Assembly (NCBI GenBank): GCA_011763485.2 | Contig: JAANSK020258385.1 | Span: 1-22,398 of the forward strand | Source of the DNA: Isoetes engelmannii | Taxonomy: Eukaryota > Streptophyta > Lycopodiopsida > Isoetales > Isoetaceae | Reading direction: 5' to 3' | DNA: 22,398 bases | Shown here: positions 1 through 11,005 of the stretch, in pieces | How positions within the stretch are numbered: position 1 is the first letter of the stretch | Layout of the letters: every line of letters starts with the position of its first letter | The notes under the pieces: generated by a model | The model's database searches: none | What the model was told of the DNA's origin: nothing | What the model saw: the letters and a program-made list of their open reading frames with translations, nothing else | Position numbers and translations under genes: made by a program

Positions 1-117
1 ATCTGAAGGCGGGGGAGGAGGGGATGGAGGAGTGCCGGGAGGAGATGGTGTAACAGTGGAAGGAGGGGGAGGGGAGGGGACCAAAAAAGATAAATTGGTA
101 TAGCAAATGGCCAACAT
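1..117 (-). CDS. Possible 5' end of a Ser/Pro-rich extensin-like protein (partial)
   Basis: On the minus strand an ATG at 117-115 opens a frame that stays open for 39 codons to the window edge. After about 13 ordinary residues it becomes rich in proline and serine, with SPPPPS, SPPG and PPSPPPPPS blocks. SPPP-type blocks are typical of extensins and of the extracellular part of plant PERK receptor kinases, so a cell-wall-associated protein is possible. The same DNA is a purine-rich, low-complexity tract on the plus strand, where it would read as a Gly-rich peptide, so composition alone could produce the pattern. No signal peptide is evident, and the start could instead lie in an upstream exon. 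The call is weak and depends on sequence beyond the left edge. Confidence 0.25.
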   Translation of the reverse strand, partial: MLAICYTNLSFLVPSPPPPSTVTPSPPGTPPSPPPPPSD

Positions 118-810
118 GAAGGCTCCTCCCAAGGTTACAATTTATTGCCAAAATGCCAATATGTACTCCAAGAAATCTTTCATATGGTAATCTATATATG
201 ATCAAATATATATAGATAAATATAGCATTATGACTTTCTACCTCTTCTTGCTAGTGTTTTCATTTGTTGATGTTGTGCATAAAGCTAGAAACCAAAGAGA
301 AGAGGAGTGTTATAACAAGATTTCACGTAAAAGCAAGTTGCTTGTTCAAGTTAAAGCTTCAAGTCCAAATTGCATAGTGGAAGGAATTCATGCACATCCA
401 TAAGAACAAGTTGCAACGGAGGATCAAAGAAAAATGTGTTAAGCAAAATAGAAATGGACTTATACTTGTATTGGTGGAGCAAGTCGTGGTGGAAGTCATG
501 AATTGATCGTGAAATACGAGTTGAAAAAATCCTAGGAATGGATTGGGATCAGTGTGTGCCAAATTTCGGATTCGGATTCGAAAGAAGATTTGCCCCCACC
601 CTAAGAAATATGGAACTGCAAAATCACATCAAACACCAAAGGCATCCAAAAAAATTAATTTTTTCCAAAACAAATTTTCTCTACGTATGAAGGTGACACC
701 AAATTCGACGTTAATACCACGTCAGAAAGCCACGTCGACAGTTTCGCGCCAACCGTTTAGCGTTAACCAACACCGTTGTAAAAAAAACCACCACCACCAG
801 AGCACGGGTT
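118..810. other. Intergenic region and COBL 5' flank
   Basis: About 690 bp without a convincing gene. The left half is AT-rich with a short TATATA stretch near 194-215. The right half (about 543-810) is open in several frames but matches nothing I recognise. It contains ACGT cores near 720-735 and probably holds the promoter and 5' leader of the COBRA-like gene that starts at 811. I could not place a TATA box or transcription start with confidence. Confidence 0.4.
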
Positions 811-3283
811 ATGGCGATGGCAAGCCTCGCGGCTCTCTTCTTACTCGTCTCTTCCTCATCTACAATCCGTAAGCTCAAAACCAACTGCATCTAGAGCATA
901 AATTTACAAACTTGATTTGTTTTTCCTTATAAATGCAGATGCGTTGGATCCGCTGGACCCAACAGGAAATATCACTGTGACATGGGATATAATGAGTTGG
1001 ACAATTGACGGATACAAGGCAAGCGCTGGATCTTCATGCTGCAATAGAAATTGGTTAAAATTCAGAGAAATAAACGAGAAATTGGTTGTGATGCAGGCAA
1101 TGGTGAGACTGGTGAATTACCAGCAGTACAGGCACATACAAGCGCCGGGATGGAAGCTCGGGTGGAACTGGCAAGGATTTGAAATAATATGGGAGATGAT
1201 GGGCGCCCAAGCCACCATGCAAGGGGATTGTTCAGAATTCACAGGGACAATTCCGCACTCATGCAAGCGCGACCCTGAGATCGTAGATCTTACTTCAGAT
1301 GCTCTTGACAGTATGAAAACGGCAAATTGCTGCAGAAGTGGAGTGCTGTCTAATGCAGTGCAGGATGTGGAGAATTCAATGGCCAATTTTGAGCTCAAGA
1401 TTGGGCTTGCAGGCACCTCCAACACCACTGTCACCCCTCCTTGGAATTTCAGCTTGGCCGGACCTGGCCCTGGTTATCTCTGTAGCCCCCCCAAGCGGGT
1501 CCGGCCAAGCTTGTTTCCCACGGTTGACGGTCGTCGCCATACCCAAGCTCTGAGTGAGTTCTTTTTCTTCCTTCCAAGCTCTTAGCAAGTTCTGATGCCT
1601 CTGAGTGAGTTCTTTTTCTTCCTTCCAAGCTCTTTCCAAGCTCTTAGCAAGTTCTGATGCTGCCTAGTGGCGTGACGTTAAAAATATATCTTATCTTATC
1701 TTTCTTCCAAATGTTAATGTTTTGTTTAAGTTGTGTCAAGTTCATACTAGTTGGTCTCCATACTAGTTGGTCTCCATTACTAGTTGGTCTCCATTAGATA
1801 GTGGATGTTAGAAATGCCATTCTAGTGAGATGTTAAAAATGCTATTCTTTATACTAGTTGCTCTCCAGTAGATGTGAAAGAAATGCTTTCCCTTAGAATC
1901 ATTTTCTTTTCAAAGTTGAAAAACATTTTAAAAATATGCTTGGCCTGTGCCAACTTGCACAGACTTGTCTGCTGTTTTGCGAAGATTTCGATCTGTTTCT
2001 TTTGCGAAGATTTCGATCTCTTTCATTTCAAACGTTTGATTTTGAGTTGAAGACTAGAGTCGTTTGGTGTTTTGAGTTGAAGAACTAGAGTGATCTGTTT
2101 CTTTTTCGAAGATTTCGATCTCTTTCATTTCAAACGTTTGATTTTGAGTTGAAGACTAGAGTCATTTGCTGTTTTGAGTTGAAGAACTAGAGTGATTTGC
2201 TGCAGTGACTTGGAACATTACTTGCAAGTATTCTCAGGCACTGTCACAGAAGGCGCCCACTTGCTGCGTCTCATTTTCTTCGTTCTATAATGATACTATC
2301 ATTCCATGTCAGAGGTGCGCTTGCAATTGCCTCAACAACGAGATTGTCTCTAGCAGCACACAACGCCATGCTCATTCTATGCTTGCTGAAGCCCCTCTTT
2401 GTATCACAAGGTAAGCCATATATGTCTTTCAACATTGCACTTTTTTCGAATTGTGATAATCGTCCATGTAAACTTGTTAAGCATTTCTTATTGCATCTGA
2501 CATCAGATTGCTTTGCAACTAAGGAAAGGAATTATCAGTATCTGATCTAATTAAATCATGTTAAAAAAATGCCGCTTGGTATGCATATCTTTGGAGGAAA
2601 GATAAGAGGAATACAGCTTCTAATCCTGCTAAGTACTTTTTGCAGCAAGGGTTACAGCAAAGATCCCATACAGAACTCCAGCAGCAATTTCCCTCCAGAC
2701 ACACCAGAGCTATATTGCACAAGTGACATGTGCCCTGTAAGGGTACATTGGCATATAAAAGTAAATTATAAAGAATATTGGAGAGCCAAGGTGACAATTA
2801 CAAACCGCAATCTTCGGAGAAATTTCACTCAGTGGAATCTTGTTGTACAGCATCCGAACTTGAACAACATAACTACTGCTCTTAGCTTTAACCACAGAAA
2901 CCTGACCTATTATGGACCTACAGGTACCAGCATACACCCTTAAATAAATATCTTATGGTCTAGACTAGTTTGACTTCAATGAGTATTCTGCAGATGATAC
3001 TGCCATGTTTTGGGGAATCAGATATTACAACGAGATACTTATGAGTGCTGGTCCATCTGGAAACGTCCAGTCAGAAATATTGTTGGGCAAAAGTCCAGAC
3101 TCGTTTTCCTTGCAGCAAGGCTGGGCATTTCCTCATAGGCTTTACTTCAATGGTGATGAATGTGTATTACCACCACCAGATACTTATCCGTGGTTACCAA
3201 ATGCAGCCACAAGTCCAAGTTCAAGGAAACACCTCTTGAGTATTTTAGCCATTGCAACACTGTTGGCCCTATCTTTCGGGTGA
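811..3283 (+). CDS. COBL: COBRA-like GPI-anchored cell-wall protein, six exons, complete
   Basis: COBRA family proteins sit on the outer face of the plasma membrane and in the wall, where they help organise cellulose. Proposed exons: 811-868, 939-1018, 1097-1553, 2206-2410, 2646-2923 and 2994-3283. All join in phase to give 1,368 nt, 455 aa, within the usual family size. The start at 811 gives a short hydrophobic signal peptide (about residues 1-20). Next come the N-terminal carbohydrate-binding-like block (LDPTGNITVTWDIMSW, YRHIQAPGW), the conserved CCVSFSSFYNDT motif with the Cys-rich segment CQRCACNC, then MCPVRVHWH, AGPSGNVQSE and GWAFPHRLYFNGDEC. The C-terminus is a Ser-rich stretch followed by a hydrophobic tail, as expected for GPI-anchor addition. 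Intron 2 is GC-AG; the rest are GT-AG. No stop or frameshift is needed, so the gene looks functional. The subgroup (COBL4/BC1-like or other) was not resolved. Confidence 0.92.
1019..1096 (+). other. GC-AG intron 2 of COBL, open in frame
   Basis: The exon ends AAG and the intron begins GCAAGC, a good GC-type 5' splice site; it ends GATGCAG. Removing it restores the family-conserved sequence DGY-K-AMVRLVNYQQY. The intron is 78 bp, a multiple of three, with no in-frame stop. Retention would therefore insert 26 residues instead of truncating the protein. Confidence 0.85.
1548..1650 (+). repeat. 51-bp tandem duplication across the COBL exon 3/intron 3 donor
   Basis: The unit starting CTCTGAGTGAGTTC at 1548 is repeated at 1599. 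Each copy carries the 5' splice site CTCTGA|GTGAGT, at 1554 and at 1605. The second copy has an extra TCTTTCCAAGC insertion near its end. The first donor keeps the protein in frame. Use of the second would read through a TAG at 1583-1585. Confidence 0.85.
1674..1703 (+). mobile_element. Short LINE 3'-end-like sequence in COBL intron 3
   Basis: GACGTTAAAAAT followed by repeated CTTAT units matches the 3' terminus, read on the minus strand, of the LINE remnants at 11.5 kb and 10.0 kb (GACGATAAAAAT followed by a 5-bp repeat tail). Here it lies on the plus strand. It is probably the stub of a severely 5'-truncated insertion, but it is short, so convergence is possible. Confidence 0.45.
1746..1870 (+). 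repeat. ACTAGTTGGTCTCC short tandem repeats in COBL intron 3
   Basis: Three near-identical units of about 18 bp (TACTAGTTGGTCTCCAT) lie at about 1746-1795. A diverged fourth (ACTAGTTGCTCTCC) lies near 1855. These are local slippage-type duplications with no coding role. Confidence 0.8.
2006..2205 (+). repeat. About 102-bp tandem duplication at the 3' end of COBL intron 3
   Basis: The block beginning GAAGATTTCGATCTCTTTCA at 2006 recurs at 2108, and a shorter relative begins at 1981. The two full copies are nearly identical up to GAACTAGAGTGAT. The first continues CTGTTTCTTTTTCG and the second TTGCTGCAG, which supplies the acceptor used for exon 4 at 2206. The repeated tracts are pyrimidine-rich. 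Confidence 0.85.
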
Positions 3284-3972
3284 TATTACATGGAAAAAAT
3301 AGCCAGTTGACAACAGAGCTTCAGTGGAATTCATGTCGTTGCGGCATAGAGAAAATTATATCAAATATACAGCAACGAGATGCCCTAATGCCAAGCAGGC
3401 ATTTCAGAATTAAAAACCGCCAAGAAAGCCACCACTGGACGTGCTGTTTCCTTCTCCATGATTTCTTTTTCTTGTCCCTTTTCCTTGCAGTCATCCAAAC
3501 AGCAACGACATATATGTGCCAGGGGGCTTACAAGAACCGAGCAAGTATGGTTATCCACAACATTTTGGTTAACTAGGTTATGGAAAAAGTAAGAAAACAG
3601 ACATCTCTCTGCCCTTTTATTTGCCATATATAATCTGGTAAAGCTGCCACAAATGCCATTAAGGGCACGGGATGTTTATTTAAACAATCAAAAGCCTTTT
3701 GTAATTTGATTAACATTTGCTTCAAATTTGAGCAACACATTTTGGTCGAATTGTTACACTGAACACATTTCCTTGACTGTGCATTGATGAGAGGATCAGG
3801 ATAAAGAATATACAGTCAACCACGTAGTTAATGTTATTTGTACAATGGCATCATAGGGCGCCCTTCTGCTCTCTCCTCCTCGCCTTATTCTGAGAGTAAC
3901 CTACATTACAATCTATGGGCACATACAGTTGACCTGATCTTACTGACCCTTCTCCACATAAATCATAAAATG
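3284..3972. other. Intergenic region between convergent COBL and GC6 genes
   Basis: These 689 bp separate the stop codons of two tail-to-tail genes and must hold both 3' UTRs. TTTATT at about 3616 and 3676 reads AATAAA on the minus strand and could serve GC6 polyadenylation. I found no clear AATAAA on the plus strand. No conserved coding sequence was seen. Confidence 0.5.
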
Positions 3973-6900
3973 TCAATCAGCTTCATCTTCATTTTCTGCT
4001 TCATTCTCACCAATGCCTGCTAGCAAAGCATCAACATCCTCGCCTAGATCTTCAAGGCGTGCTCTCAATTTCTCCACTTTGCTCTCTTCCTGACCAAGGC
4101 AGACCAACAGGTCATTCAATTCGTCATTGTCTTCCTCGTGTGTCTGTGAAGCATCACCTTCTAACAAAGCTTTTTGAAGTTTTTTCATCTCTCCTTCCAT
4201 GCGATAATTCTCTCTCTCCAAAGCATTATAAGCATCTGACAAACCCTGCAGGTCCGCCTCAAATTTAGCAGCCACTTCCTTGCACGATAACAATTCATTT
4301 TGTAGAAATTCCTTTTCCTTCTGTACAGATTCCACTGTCTGTTGAGCATCCTGTAACTGTTGTCTCAGAATCCCCACATCATCAGTTTTAGCATGCGACA
4401 ATGGTCGTGCATCCCTAATATCTGGCTTGATCTCTTCATTGCCACTTTTTAGCAAATCTTCAGCCAACGTAGAATTTCTTCTCAACAAATCCTAAAAACA
4501 TAGAAATGATAAAATAAGAGCATTACATAATATCAACTTAAAAAGCAAGGCATATACTTAAAAGCAAGGCTACAAGCATACCTGAATTTCTTGTGATTGG
4601 CTCTGTAGATTTGACTTGAGACGTGCAATATAGTCAGTAATCTTCTCGCCTTCTTTTTGCTCGAACCCTGTTAGATTGCCTTGATCACCACTTCTTGGAT
4701 GTGCAAAAAGTTGTGTAATCTTTTCACGAAGTATGGGTTCTAGGCCCTTGATATATTGTACAAAAGGTGCATCATAGAACATCGTAAGAGTAGGTCCTGC
4801 TTCTGCATCAGTACCACCATAATCCTGTGGTGGCTGATGCCAGTCCTTTCTGTCAGTTGATGTAGCTATAAAGCCATCACCTGCAGCTACTGCTGCTGCA
4901 GTAGATCTAGTTAATGGCTTTGGAAGACGTGATGGAGATGATGCCAAAACAAATAGGTTGCTTTGAATCATGTCTTCCAATTTAGCAAAAAATGTAGTTA
5001 AGCCAATCCTTTGACTAATGACATCAAGGACCATGGATGCATCCCTTGCCCCTGATAATTCATTGTAAATTACACATTCACCAAGAACAACTGCTGCTAA
5101 GCCAGCAACATGCACACTGGCAGGTGATCCACTGCTTGATAATAATTCCACTAGAAAAGGCAGATGTGTAGGGGTCTCTAGAAAAAGTGCAACTGCTTGT
5201 GGACAATCTGCCATCCAAGTAACTAATAACCGTAACAGCACAGGCTGTAGCCATACTGAGCCTGTAGAATTAGAGAGGTTGTAGCCTGACCTCTCGGACA
5301 CAGAAGCGGCTGCAAGATACCGCATGCAACGTGGTAAAAGCAGCTCCGGAGAAGCCAGTGTTGAGGATGGAATCTCTAAAGGTATACGCAAAACCTTTGA
5401 GCAAAAAGCATAAAAGTCAATGTACAGCACAACATAAATCATAAGAATAACAGTAATTACATCACGTACCCGTTCTTTACACTGAACATTATCTTTTAAT
5501 ATGTGAGAAAGAACACTAGCTGCCCTGCAGCTTGCCTGCATAACAAATGCAAGATACAATGAAAACTTTTGGAAAAGTTAATCCTATAATCTCAACTCCG
5601 AATGCACCTCAAGATCATTTCGTCCATCACTGCCAATTAGAGCCTGAACCAATAAACTGCAAAACCACCGTTAGCGCAAAACAGGCAAAACATCTATGCT
5701 GCTTGTACTTCAAGGACCATAGCCAGAGACAGACCACTTTCACATCAAGAAACAGATATAAAGCAATAAGCCCCACACTGATAGACAGCCCAGACTTTAA
5801 CTACTTCCGTATAAAACGTACTGCAGAAAAAGTATGCTCATGCATCCAACCTTCCAAATGACATATGCTTCACATCTTCAATAATTTTGCTCCCATTCAC
5901 AGATTGTGGAAGAGGGGTGATTGTAGATGCTAAAACCGTCTGCCCATCAGGATTTCCCTGTCAAAAAATAATAATACAACAGAAAGAGTATGTTATCAAT
6001 CCAAACAACAGTCTCCATCACAAAAACATACAACCAGAACAGAGAACTACTAAGTCCATAAATTTCCCTGCAATCTTGAAATAAAGATTATCTAATAGTT
6101 TTACCTAACGGAATTTAGCAAAAGTGTATTATTTAATAGCTTTACCTCACAAAAGGATTTAAAAATGTACTCCGCTGCAATACACTCGTTTAGATTTGTT
6201 GTGCGCAATAAAACCAGCAATACAAGGACCAGGGCCGGTGTTGAGTCTGGCTCTTCCCCAACAACCTTGCTTGCTAAAAGGTCCCTGTTAACTGGATGCC
6301 CCACTATCAAGTCTCCAATACACCTTAAAGCCTAGTATGCCAGCATCACAGAGAGAAGTCAAGAGCATAGATAAAAGTAAGTATATGCACACTTTAGACA
6401 AACAAATTGATTTTAAGAACTGCAAAGCTTAAACGATGGCAAGGCATTGGAAATAAAGTAATTACTTTCCTTAAAACCTTTAAAGATGCACAAGAGCAAT
6501 TGGATGTGAGAGAACTGACCAAACAACGAATAGCAGCATTTGAAATCCTTCCTTCAACAGAAAGAAAGAGAAGGCTGTCTAAAAGTTTATTCTGTTTAAT
6601 ACACAGACCAACGTGCATGGTTAAATTCAAAATCAAAACTGGAGAATACACAAACCAAGGTGCATGGTGAAAATTCAGCCTTGGCTTCTGCCCATGCAAA
6701 ATGAACACACCTGTGCTAAAACTGTTTGATTGGCCACAACATTTGGATCCTTTCCAGCATCCATATTTGAACTTCCTGCAAGAAGCAATGCTATCGTCTC
6801 CAACCCACATAACAGATTCACATTCTGCCTTCAGCATGATAGATATGAAATCAAAATCAAGTAAGTGTGGGATGTGGCCAAGCAGGTAGAAAAGTATGAT

Positions 6901-9783
6901 AATTCTAGAGGCATGAACCTAACGACAGTAAAGTCATCTTAAAGTAAAGGAAGAGCTACCTTTTGTTCAGTATACCCATCAAAACTTCCTCTTCTAAGCT
7001 TCAGGAAGGAAGCAACAAAATGTAACCCTATGGTCTCTCGTAGAAAGACCTACACAAAAGACAACAATCAGTAGCGGATTTGTTTCAGAAGCCTGATGAA
7101 AAATACCTGATTGGACGAGTTGTTCCGTAAAAGATTGTTTAGAAGCTCCAGACAGTCCTAGAATGCTAAAGCTTGTTAACAAACTTCTGTTTTATAATTT
7201 TGATAATATAAATAATCTATGTTAAACTTTGTTCTGATTTTAAAAATTGTGATAGTATTGGATTTGAAGATTTGGAGCAGACATAAGAAAATAAAATTCT
7301 GTACAAACAATGCATTCTCTAGTTTTAAAAAAGGTAGCAGCTTCATTTGGCCAAACGAAAGGACCACATTTTACATGATCCAAGGACACAAGTGCATATC
7401 TAATCTGCATCCAAGATTTGTGAAATGGTTCAACCTTGCAGTAAATTTCTTGAGCAAACATAAAGGAGTTTGTTGTTCTACAGGAAACAGAAGACAGAAT
7501 TTAAGTTTAGAATTACCTGAACAACAATACCCCCATCAGAACCCCCTTCCTCACTGATGATGCTGAATAAGCGTTCAAAAGCACCTTCGAAAACAACAAT
7601 CTTCTGAATTTCCTGCAAAATGCACCAAAATCTTTGGGGATTGAGATCATACTAGACACTCACATCATACAACAAAATATTGTCTCCTACCTCGGCCGTA
7701 CGTGTAAGATATGTCAGGAGCAAAAGAGCTTCGTTCCTAATTACCTAGAGAAACAGATACAATGCATGCTTGTAAGGCAGCAATACACCATTTCAACATA
7801 GACTATTATATTGCATCTGAAACTCTAAACAGTGTAGACTATCTCATTAGGCTAAACACGCTTTCCAATATTTCAACCTTCAACTAATGACACTATCAGG
7901 TTTCCCAGTGCGCAAATTTGGCCGCTGCAGCTTCAACGAAATTATGAAATTCTTCCAATTCACAATATAACAAAGAAACATCACTAATGCTTTAAACATT
8001 CTCCCATAAAATTTTATGGTGGCGATATTCGACCTTAACATTTTTGGCCATTTTTCATTACTAATTTCAGATTACACTGGACGCGAACAAAGCTCTTCTT
8101 TTGTAAAACCAGATGGTACATTTGAATGAGCAAAGAAGGAGAAGCATTCCAGAAATGTTCTCACCTCACGTTCTAACAACATGTCCATCAACCTTGTGAT
8201 TCCTTGTGGTGTGGCTAAGACTTGTTCCTGCAATCTTGAATAGTCATATGAAACACCATTCAGCTGGATGCTTGAAGCTTATTGAGAAGGGATATGAACT
8301 AAATTCAATTTGAAACTTGCAAACATCTAAACACACCTTGAAGGGCAATTTGAGAGTAAAAGAGTTAGAAGCTGGAGACTGTAATAGCGAACATAAAAGT
8401 CTTCCTCCTCCTATGGCAGACATGTAAGAGTCTGCTTTCATATTTTCCAATGTATCGAGAGACAATGATGAGAAATGTTACCAGAAGACTAAGAATCAGA
8501 CAGACAACATTTTGTTCCCTTGCTAATAATTCTGAGTTGATTATGCCAGGGGAAATCTTTGCATGTTGATCTTGACCTGATCCTTCTGTATTTAACGCCG
8601 CGATCAATGTCTCTAAAGCTCCCCTAACCTGTTCCAAGATTTGCTCTCACATTTCTAAGATGACAATAGAAATTTCACAAAAATAACGAACCATATCCAG
8701 ATCATCACGGTCTTCCCTAAACACCGCCATAAGTACTGGGAAGCCTGAACACATAGACAGAAACAAATGTGCATAACAGAATACAAATACCCTGCCACAT
8801 ATAACTTGAATGCTGAGTGTATTACCCATAGCACCGAATGCCAACTGTGCCTGACTGTTCTCTGCCACAACAACTTGAAGTTCAGACATTGCTGCACGCC
8901 TGTCTTCGGCAAGCACACCATTGCTAATTCTCTCTAGAAGCTGCTCCACTCCACTGTGGATGGAAACAACCCAAGTGCTTCAGGATACAAACTTTGATGT
9001 TGACAAAGTATTCATCATCCAGAACAGATTATGCCATAAGGTTATAGACCACTCAGATGAAACCTGCTAACATGTTTCCTCGTCAATGAGACTATATAAA
9101 GGTCGAGACCTGTGGCAAGGAGATGAAACTGAAGGAGATGAAGGATATATGAGACATATCTCTAGTTTTAATATCTTAACTTGACAGGCCTGTGATGCAA
9201 CGCACTCTGTTAACCCCTGTATTTCTGCTTATGGTTGTAAAAACCAAGACACAAACAATATTGACTACTTAAGTGTTGATGGATTTGCATATTCTTGATT
9301 GAAAATCATATGGAATTAGACATCTGGGCAGCCCAAATTCATGCCATTCTATTCATATAACATGCCATTTGCTGTTGTCAATGTATAATGTCATACACTA
9401 AAAAACAAGTCATACCCATCATCTTCAGTCCTACGGTCCGCATTCCCAAATACTAAACCGCCAACACCCTGCACAAAGTCAAAAGCTTAAGTTATCCGTA
9501 TGCCTAACGGGCAAGACCTCCGTGCCTCTTGCGTGTGACCTTAATGAAATTGATCTAAACTGCCTTCAGAATCACATTTTCTAAGAACTCCGAATGCTGG
9601 ATTGATGTGATGATCCCTGTTGAAACCCAATATAATACTGAAGCTACAAAATTCTATTCATTCAATTTACCCTTTTCTCCGACTTCCAAATTAAGCTGAT
9701 TATTTGGGCTAAACAAAAGATGAAAACGAGCTCATTACCTGGGCTACAGCATTTAGGTTTATGGGGCCGAAGCTGAAGGCCAT
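3973..9783 (-). CDS. GC6: Golgin candidate 6 / p115-Uso1-type vesicle tether, 19 exons, complete
   Basis: Plant GC6 (MAG4, p115/Uso1 family) tethers ER-derived vesicles to the cis-Golgi. Proposed exons: 9739-9783, 9416-9468, 8826-8953, 8692-8744, 8482-8628, 8337-8410, 8165-8234, 7691-7744, 7517-7612, 7107-7157, 6960-7049, 6711-6824, 6492-6551, 6146-6331, 5851-5957, 5608-5656, 5470-5535, 4582-5394 and 3973-4491. They sum to 2,775 nt, 924 aa, close to the roughly 914 aa recalled for Arabidopsis. Residues 1 to about 740 form the armadillo-type p115 head (RISNGVLAEDRRAAMSELQ, EEEDFYVRYYSLQLL, GITRLMDMLLERE, FEGAFERLFSII, RAASVLSHILKDN). Residues about 760-890 are a short coiled coil. The C-terminus keeps LNDLLVCLGQEESKVEKL and an acidic tail. 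The start is supported by MAFSFGPINLNAVAQ joined to GVGGLVFGN. Exon 13 is the least certain. The gene looks intact. Confidence 0.93.
6492..6551 (-). other. Tentative GC6 exon 13, poorly conserved, weak donor
   Basis: The family has about 25 residues between the exon ending VLAQ and the one starting ALRCIGDL. The only phase-compatible candidate is this 20-codon segment (EGFQMLLFVVWSVLSHPIAL). It needs acceptor TTGAAG and donor GTGCAT, and the frame runs into TAA just after the donor. The hydrophobic pattern and SHPIAL resemble the family, but the fit is modest. A sequencing error or a different exon in 6332-6710 is possible. Confidence 0.45.
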
Positions 9784-9997
9784 TTGTTGGTGTTTGATCT
9801 GATCACTCTGTTTGCGTACCCTCGACTTCCCCAAGTTGGGCAGACACAGAAAATAAATTGGGACCGAATGTTGACTATGAGTTCCTTGCGTTCCTTGGGT
9901 ACAAAACCTGTGACTCCCTTTCCATTGCTTTACTTTTGCGAAAAAGGAAAGGATGCGTGTTTCTATGTGTGATAAACATTAAAATTGCTTAAAAAAA
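9784..9997 (-). promoter_or_regulatory. GC6 5' flank / leader
   Basis: About 210 bp upstream of the GC6 ATG, before the first LINE remnant, with nothing coding. It must include the GC6 5' UTR and proximal promoter unless transcription starts inside the LINE-derived sequence. No TATA box was placed. Confidence 0.35.
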
Positions 9998-10062
9998 GAA
10001 TAGAATAGAATAAGATTTTTATCGTCTACGGAGGCCAATTGGCTTATTGGCCTAGAGAGCCT
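9998..10062 (-). mobile_element. LINE 3'-terminal stub with (TAGAA)n tail
   Basis: The plus strand reads TAGAA repeats, then ATTTTTATCGTCTACGGAGG and CCAATTGGCTTATTGGCC. The LINE remnant at 11.56-11.61 kb has the same core (ATTTTTATCGTCCATGGAGG followed by CCAATTGGCCTAT) with a different 5-bp tail. On the minus strand it is a LINE 3' end: GGCCTCC, GACGATAAAAAT, then a microsatellite. Only the last 50-60 bp are recognisable. It lies about 220 bp upstream of the GC6 start codon. Confidence 0.7.
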
Positions 10063-10273
10063 ATATTCTAATATATTGTGGCACCCCTGTATTTTTGCAA
10101 ACGTGTGCCGCATAGGTTCCACATTGTGTTTAGTAGACTAGACATTAGTAGTTCTTATACCAGTTCTTTTTTCTTTTTTTAAACCTTATACCGATATTTG
10201 TATAGTTGTGTTTGCAAAAGCCCTGAAACCTTAGAGGTTAGTGGATTGGCTCAACATTATGGTGATAGACAAG

Positions 10274-10290
10274 CATGCATGCATGCATAT
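10274..10290. repeat. GCAT tetranucleotide repeat
   Basis: Four GCAT units in a row, a short self-complementary microsatellite. Confidence 0.9.
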
Positions 10291-10960
10291 GCATTTAGGG
10301 CCATTGGTTCTTTGGGATCCTCACTACTTATTCCCCGGCATCAACATTGATATCGGCTTCTCGTCGGTAGTTACTTTTCATCATTCCTTGTTCCTATGTA
10401 GGAGAGGGGCTTCTTTCTGTATGGTTTTTATCCATGTTGGTGTTTCTTTGTCTGTCTCAGGCGTGTTCTATCTTGACCTTGTTTATCCAGTTCGGGACAA
10501 ATTCCTTGACTTTTGTCCAGTATCTAGGTTTCTGAATTTGAAGTCCTCTTCTTATTGTGAGTTTATTACTCATTGATCCCACCCTCCGCCTCTTCATTAA
10601 TGTTTCTCTTGTATATGTCATTAAGGATCTTTCTTGTAGCACACATGACCAGCCTGCTATTTTGAAGAGGTTTTGTCACATGATTTGCATGACCAGTCCC
10701 CCCATTTTTTGGAGGCATTTGTATCTCAAATTTGTGTTGAGCGTAGGTGATGTGCAGGTATTAGTGATGGTGCAGACCTTCGCCTTTTCTCATGGAATTT
10801 TATGCGAGCATTTGTTGCAGGCTTGTGTTCGTCTAAGCCCTTGTTGGGGTCTTACCACTAGGCAAAATGGCAGAGTTTTTAATCTTGGTGATAAGCTTTC
10901 AGCAAGCACATCATCCAACAACTCTAAACTAGAGGTCCAATGCTCGTCTGGATGGAAAAT

Positions 10961-11005
10961 TGGACAGACAGGCAGGCAGACAGACAGACGATAGGCAGGC
11001 ATATC
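10961..11005. repeat. GACA/GGCA imperfect microsatellite
   Basis: A tract of GACAGACAGGCAGGCAGACA type, interrupted once by GATA. Confidence 0.9.

Noticed and set aside
543-872. 109-codon plus-strand frame beginning upstream of COBL
   Set aside because: Basic, low-complexity translation with no family match. It reads a different frame through the COBL signal-peptide exon, which is the better call.
1117-1639. Antisense frames across COBL exon 3
   Set aside because: They mirror a conserved coding exon and show no family features of their own.
10241-10994. Two overlapping plus-strand frames of 111 and 145 codons
   Set aside because: No recognisable motif. Composition and neighbourhood suggest old repeat DNA, and the second runs into a microsatellite.
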